Shown piece by piece: positions 62,325 through 64,000 of a stretch of 64,000 nt of DNA. Both the position numbers and the translations under genes were made by a program. The DNA is taken from assembly GCF_963855985.1 (NCBI RefSeq), contig NC_087093.1, positions 13,097,001-13,161,000 of the forward strand, given 5' to 3'. The notes beneath the pieces were generated by a model that ran no database searches, was not told the DNA's origin, and saw only the letters and a list, made by a program, of their open reading frames with translations. The stretch's first letter is position 1. Every line of letters starts with the position of its first letter. The DNA comes from Ostrinia nubilalis. Its lineage: Eukaryota; Arthropoda; Insecta; Lepidoptera; Crambidae.

Positions 62325-63357
62325 CCTAGAAGCTGGGTATGACTCCCCCGCCCCCCTCCTCTCCCCAGGTCATAAGCTGGGCATGACTTCCCCCTCGGCC
62401 AGAAGTTGGGTATGATTTACCCCCCCCCCCCCCCCCAGGCCCGAGACTGGGTATGACTTGACCCCTCCCCCTCCCCCCAGGCCAGAAGCTGGGTAAGGCT
62501 TGCCCCTCCCCATAGCATAAGCTAGCCATAAGCATAAGATGGATATGACTCCCCTTCGGCCAGAAGCTGGGTATGACTAGGGTTGCCAGGTCCAAAAACA
62601 CAAAAGCCGGACTCTGTGCTTCATTTTGCCGGACATTTTACCCTTGGGTACTATCCGTACTATCATCTTTGAATGAACATTATTCTGTGGCTCGAGTTTT
62701 GACTGGCGCGGCAGCCACATAAAAAGCCTAACAAAAGCCGGACAGGCCGGACAAGACAATATTTGGCCGGACAAGACAATATTTGGCCGGACAAGCCCCT
62801 AAAAAGCCGGACGCCTGGCAACCCTAGGTATGAAACCCCCCCATGCCAGAAACTGGGTATGACTTGACCCCCCCCCCCCCCCTCCCCCCAGGCCAGAAGC
62901 TGGGTAAGGCTAGCACCTCCCCCCAGCCCATAAGCATAAGCTGGGTATGACACCCCCTCGGCCAGAAGCTGGGTATTACATACCCCCCCCTCAGGCCAGA
63001 AACTGGGTATGACTTGACCCCCCCTCCCCCCAGGCCAGAAGCTGGGTAAGGCTAGCCCCTTCCCCAGCCCATAGAAACTGGTTATGACTTGACCCCCCTT
63101 CCCCCAGGCCAGAAGCTGGGTAAGGCTAGCCCTTTCCCCCAGTCCATAAGCATAAGCTAGGTATGACTCCCCCTCGGCCAGAAGCTGGATATGACTTACC
63201 CCCCCCCCCCCCCCCTCAGGCCAGAAACTGGGTATGACTTGCCTCTCCCCCCCTCCCACCAAGGCCAGAAGCTGGGTAAGGCTTGCCCCTCTCCCCCAGG
63301 CTATAAGCTGGGTATGACTTATCCCACCCCCCCTCCCCTAGGCCAGAAACTGGGTAT
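62325..63357 (+). repeat. C-rich minisatellite array
   Basis: Many irregular copies of CCAGAARCTGGGTATGACT or CCAGAAGCTGGGTAAGGCT, separated by C runs of 5-18 bases. Units vary from about 35 to 60 bp. Long C (plus strand) / G (minus strand) tracts could form i-motif or G-quadruplex structures. The 199- and 91-codon minus-strand frames here (Pro-Ser-Phe-Trp-Pro repeats) are by-products of the array. Interrupted by a MITE at 62,578-62,826. Confidence 0.93.
62578..62826. mobile_element. 249-bp hAT-like MITE inside the minisatellite
   Basis: TAGGGTTGCCAGG at left and its inverse CCTGGCAACCCTA at right. The flanks GGTATGAC and GGTATGAA form an 8-bp duplication with one mismatch, the hAT hallmark. 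The interior holds two to three CCGGACAAGACAATATTTGG direct repeats and scattered GCCGGAC motifs. Confidence 0.82.
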
Positions 63358-63409
63358 TAGCATCATATAATGTATTATTATGTTCAATACAAACAATCAT
63401 TAAGTTACA

Positions 63410-63662
63410 CTCACCCCAACCGCGTCTCCGCATTCCATCGAATTCTATGAAAATGTGGTTTTTGGACATAGCGATACTTATTTTTCACAATTTTTATTTT
63501 TAAATATTACTGGTCGATGGGTAAATGTATACTTTATTTTGATGAATAAATGTTATTAAAAGTTTTTTTCTAAAACTGATAGTTTAGCTGGAAAAAAATA
63601 TTTTCCATCCCAATAGTACGCCGGCTGCGCTCGATTCGGATATAGTGACGTCACGCGGTCCT
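63410..63662 (-). repeat. Inverted repeat, right arm
   Basis: Minus-strand copy of the element at 61,600-61,845; see that entry for shared blocks. Similarity may continue right to about 63,830 (TAATGAGGATCA on the minus strand). Confidence 0.85.
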
Positions 63663-64000
63663 GCGTACGTTGACTTTTAGCGGAAAAAACGGCCTATGTT
63701 TATTACTTAATATCTTCGTAAGTAATGGTCCGATTTGGATAATTCAAAAAGATATATCTTTCTTATGTCTTAAAGATTAACGTAGATACTAGTTTTATTG
63801 CATTTTCTACAACAGTACTGATCCTCATTAGGTAAGTGGAATTTAATTATCATTTATTGGTATTGGTGTCATGCGCTGATGTGACAATGGAGTAAATAAG
63901 AAGCTAACAGACCTTAAGAAAATCTTCATTTTTATGTTTGTAAACTTGTTACCTGCCTTATCTACCTTTACCGTAACATTAACATGTTTAATTATTCTAG
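63663..64000. other. Right edge, non-coding
   Basis: Possibly the remainder of the inverted-repeat element to about 63,830, then A+T-rich DNA with no feature. Confidence 0.4.

Noticed and set aside
62326..63262. Minus-strand frames of 91 and 199 codons with Pro-Ser-Phe-Trp-Pro repeats
   Set aside because: Generated by the C-rich minisatellite; they cross the hAT-like MITE and have no conserved architecture.

Overview
The window looks like a moth or butterfly (Lepidoptera) nuclear chromosome segment. The evidence is an A+T-rich background, very few host exons, and many interspersed repeat types familiar from Lepidoptera: RTE-type LINE ends carrying the CGTCCACTGCTGAACATAGG motif, a tRNA-derived SINE, short inverted-repeat elements (MITEs) and a GACA-tract repeat. 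No bacterial-style operons, rRNA genes or intact tRNA genes were seen. Most of the coding capacity belongs to three large retroelements.

Layout. (1) 1-3.84 kb: the 5' part of a DIRS-type tyrosine-recombinase retrotransposon on the minus strand. It has a gag gene with an apparent spliceosomal intron, an RT-RNase H frame that lacks an AUG and is entered by a predicted -1 frameshift, and the start of a tyrosine recombinase cut by the window edge. (2) 3.8-11.3 kb: non-coding DNA with LINE, SINE and MITE debris. (3) 11,306-20,057: a complete, very young, env-bearing Ty3/gypsy (errantivirus-like) element on the minus strand. Its 218-bp LTRs are identical by eye, its target duplication is GTTC, and it sits inside a SINE. 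It shows a predicted -1 frameshift signal (UUUAAAC, 7-nt spacer, GC-rich stem-loop), an apparent 53-nt leader exon spliced about 5.9 kb downstream to env, and one A7 frame break between RNase H and integrase. (4) 20-39 kb: repeat-dense non-coding DNA with nested and recurrent MITEs and one possible host terminal exon at 25.9 kb. (5) 39.4-41.2 kb: promoter and first coding exon of an unidentified plus-strand host gene. (6) 45.4-54.9 kb: a CpG-rich promoter-like region split by a complete, young BEL/Pao element (45,985-54,240) whose single 2,457-codon frame carries Gag, protease, RT, RNase H, integrase and a retrovirus-like Env. (7) 55-64 kb: mostly featureless A+T-rich DNA, then a cluster at 61.6-63.7 kb made of two inverted repeat copies flanking a fold-back MITE and a C-rich minisatellite that itself holds a hAT-like MITE.

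How the parts relate. Two retroelements of unrelated classes (DIRS and gypsy) appear to use the same UUUAAAC slippery heptamer to make Pol. Two LTR elements of different superfamilies (gypsy and BEL/Pao) carry related fusion-type envelope genes expressed in different ways: one spliced, one fused in frame to Pol. The host signal is thin: one convincing 5' coding exon, one probable 3' exon, and two or three possible non-coding first exons around the BEL insertion.
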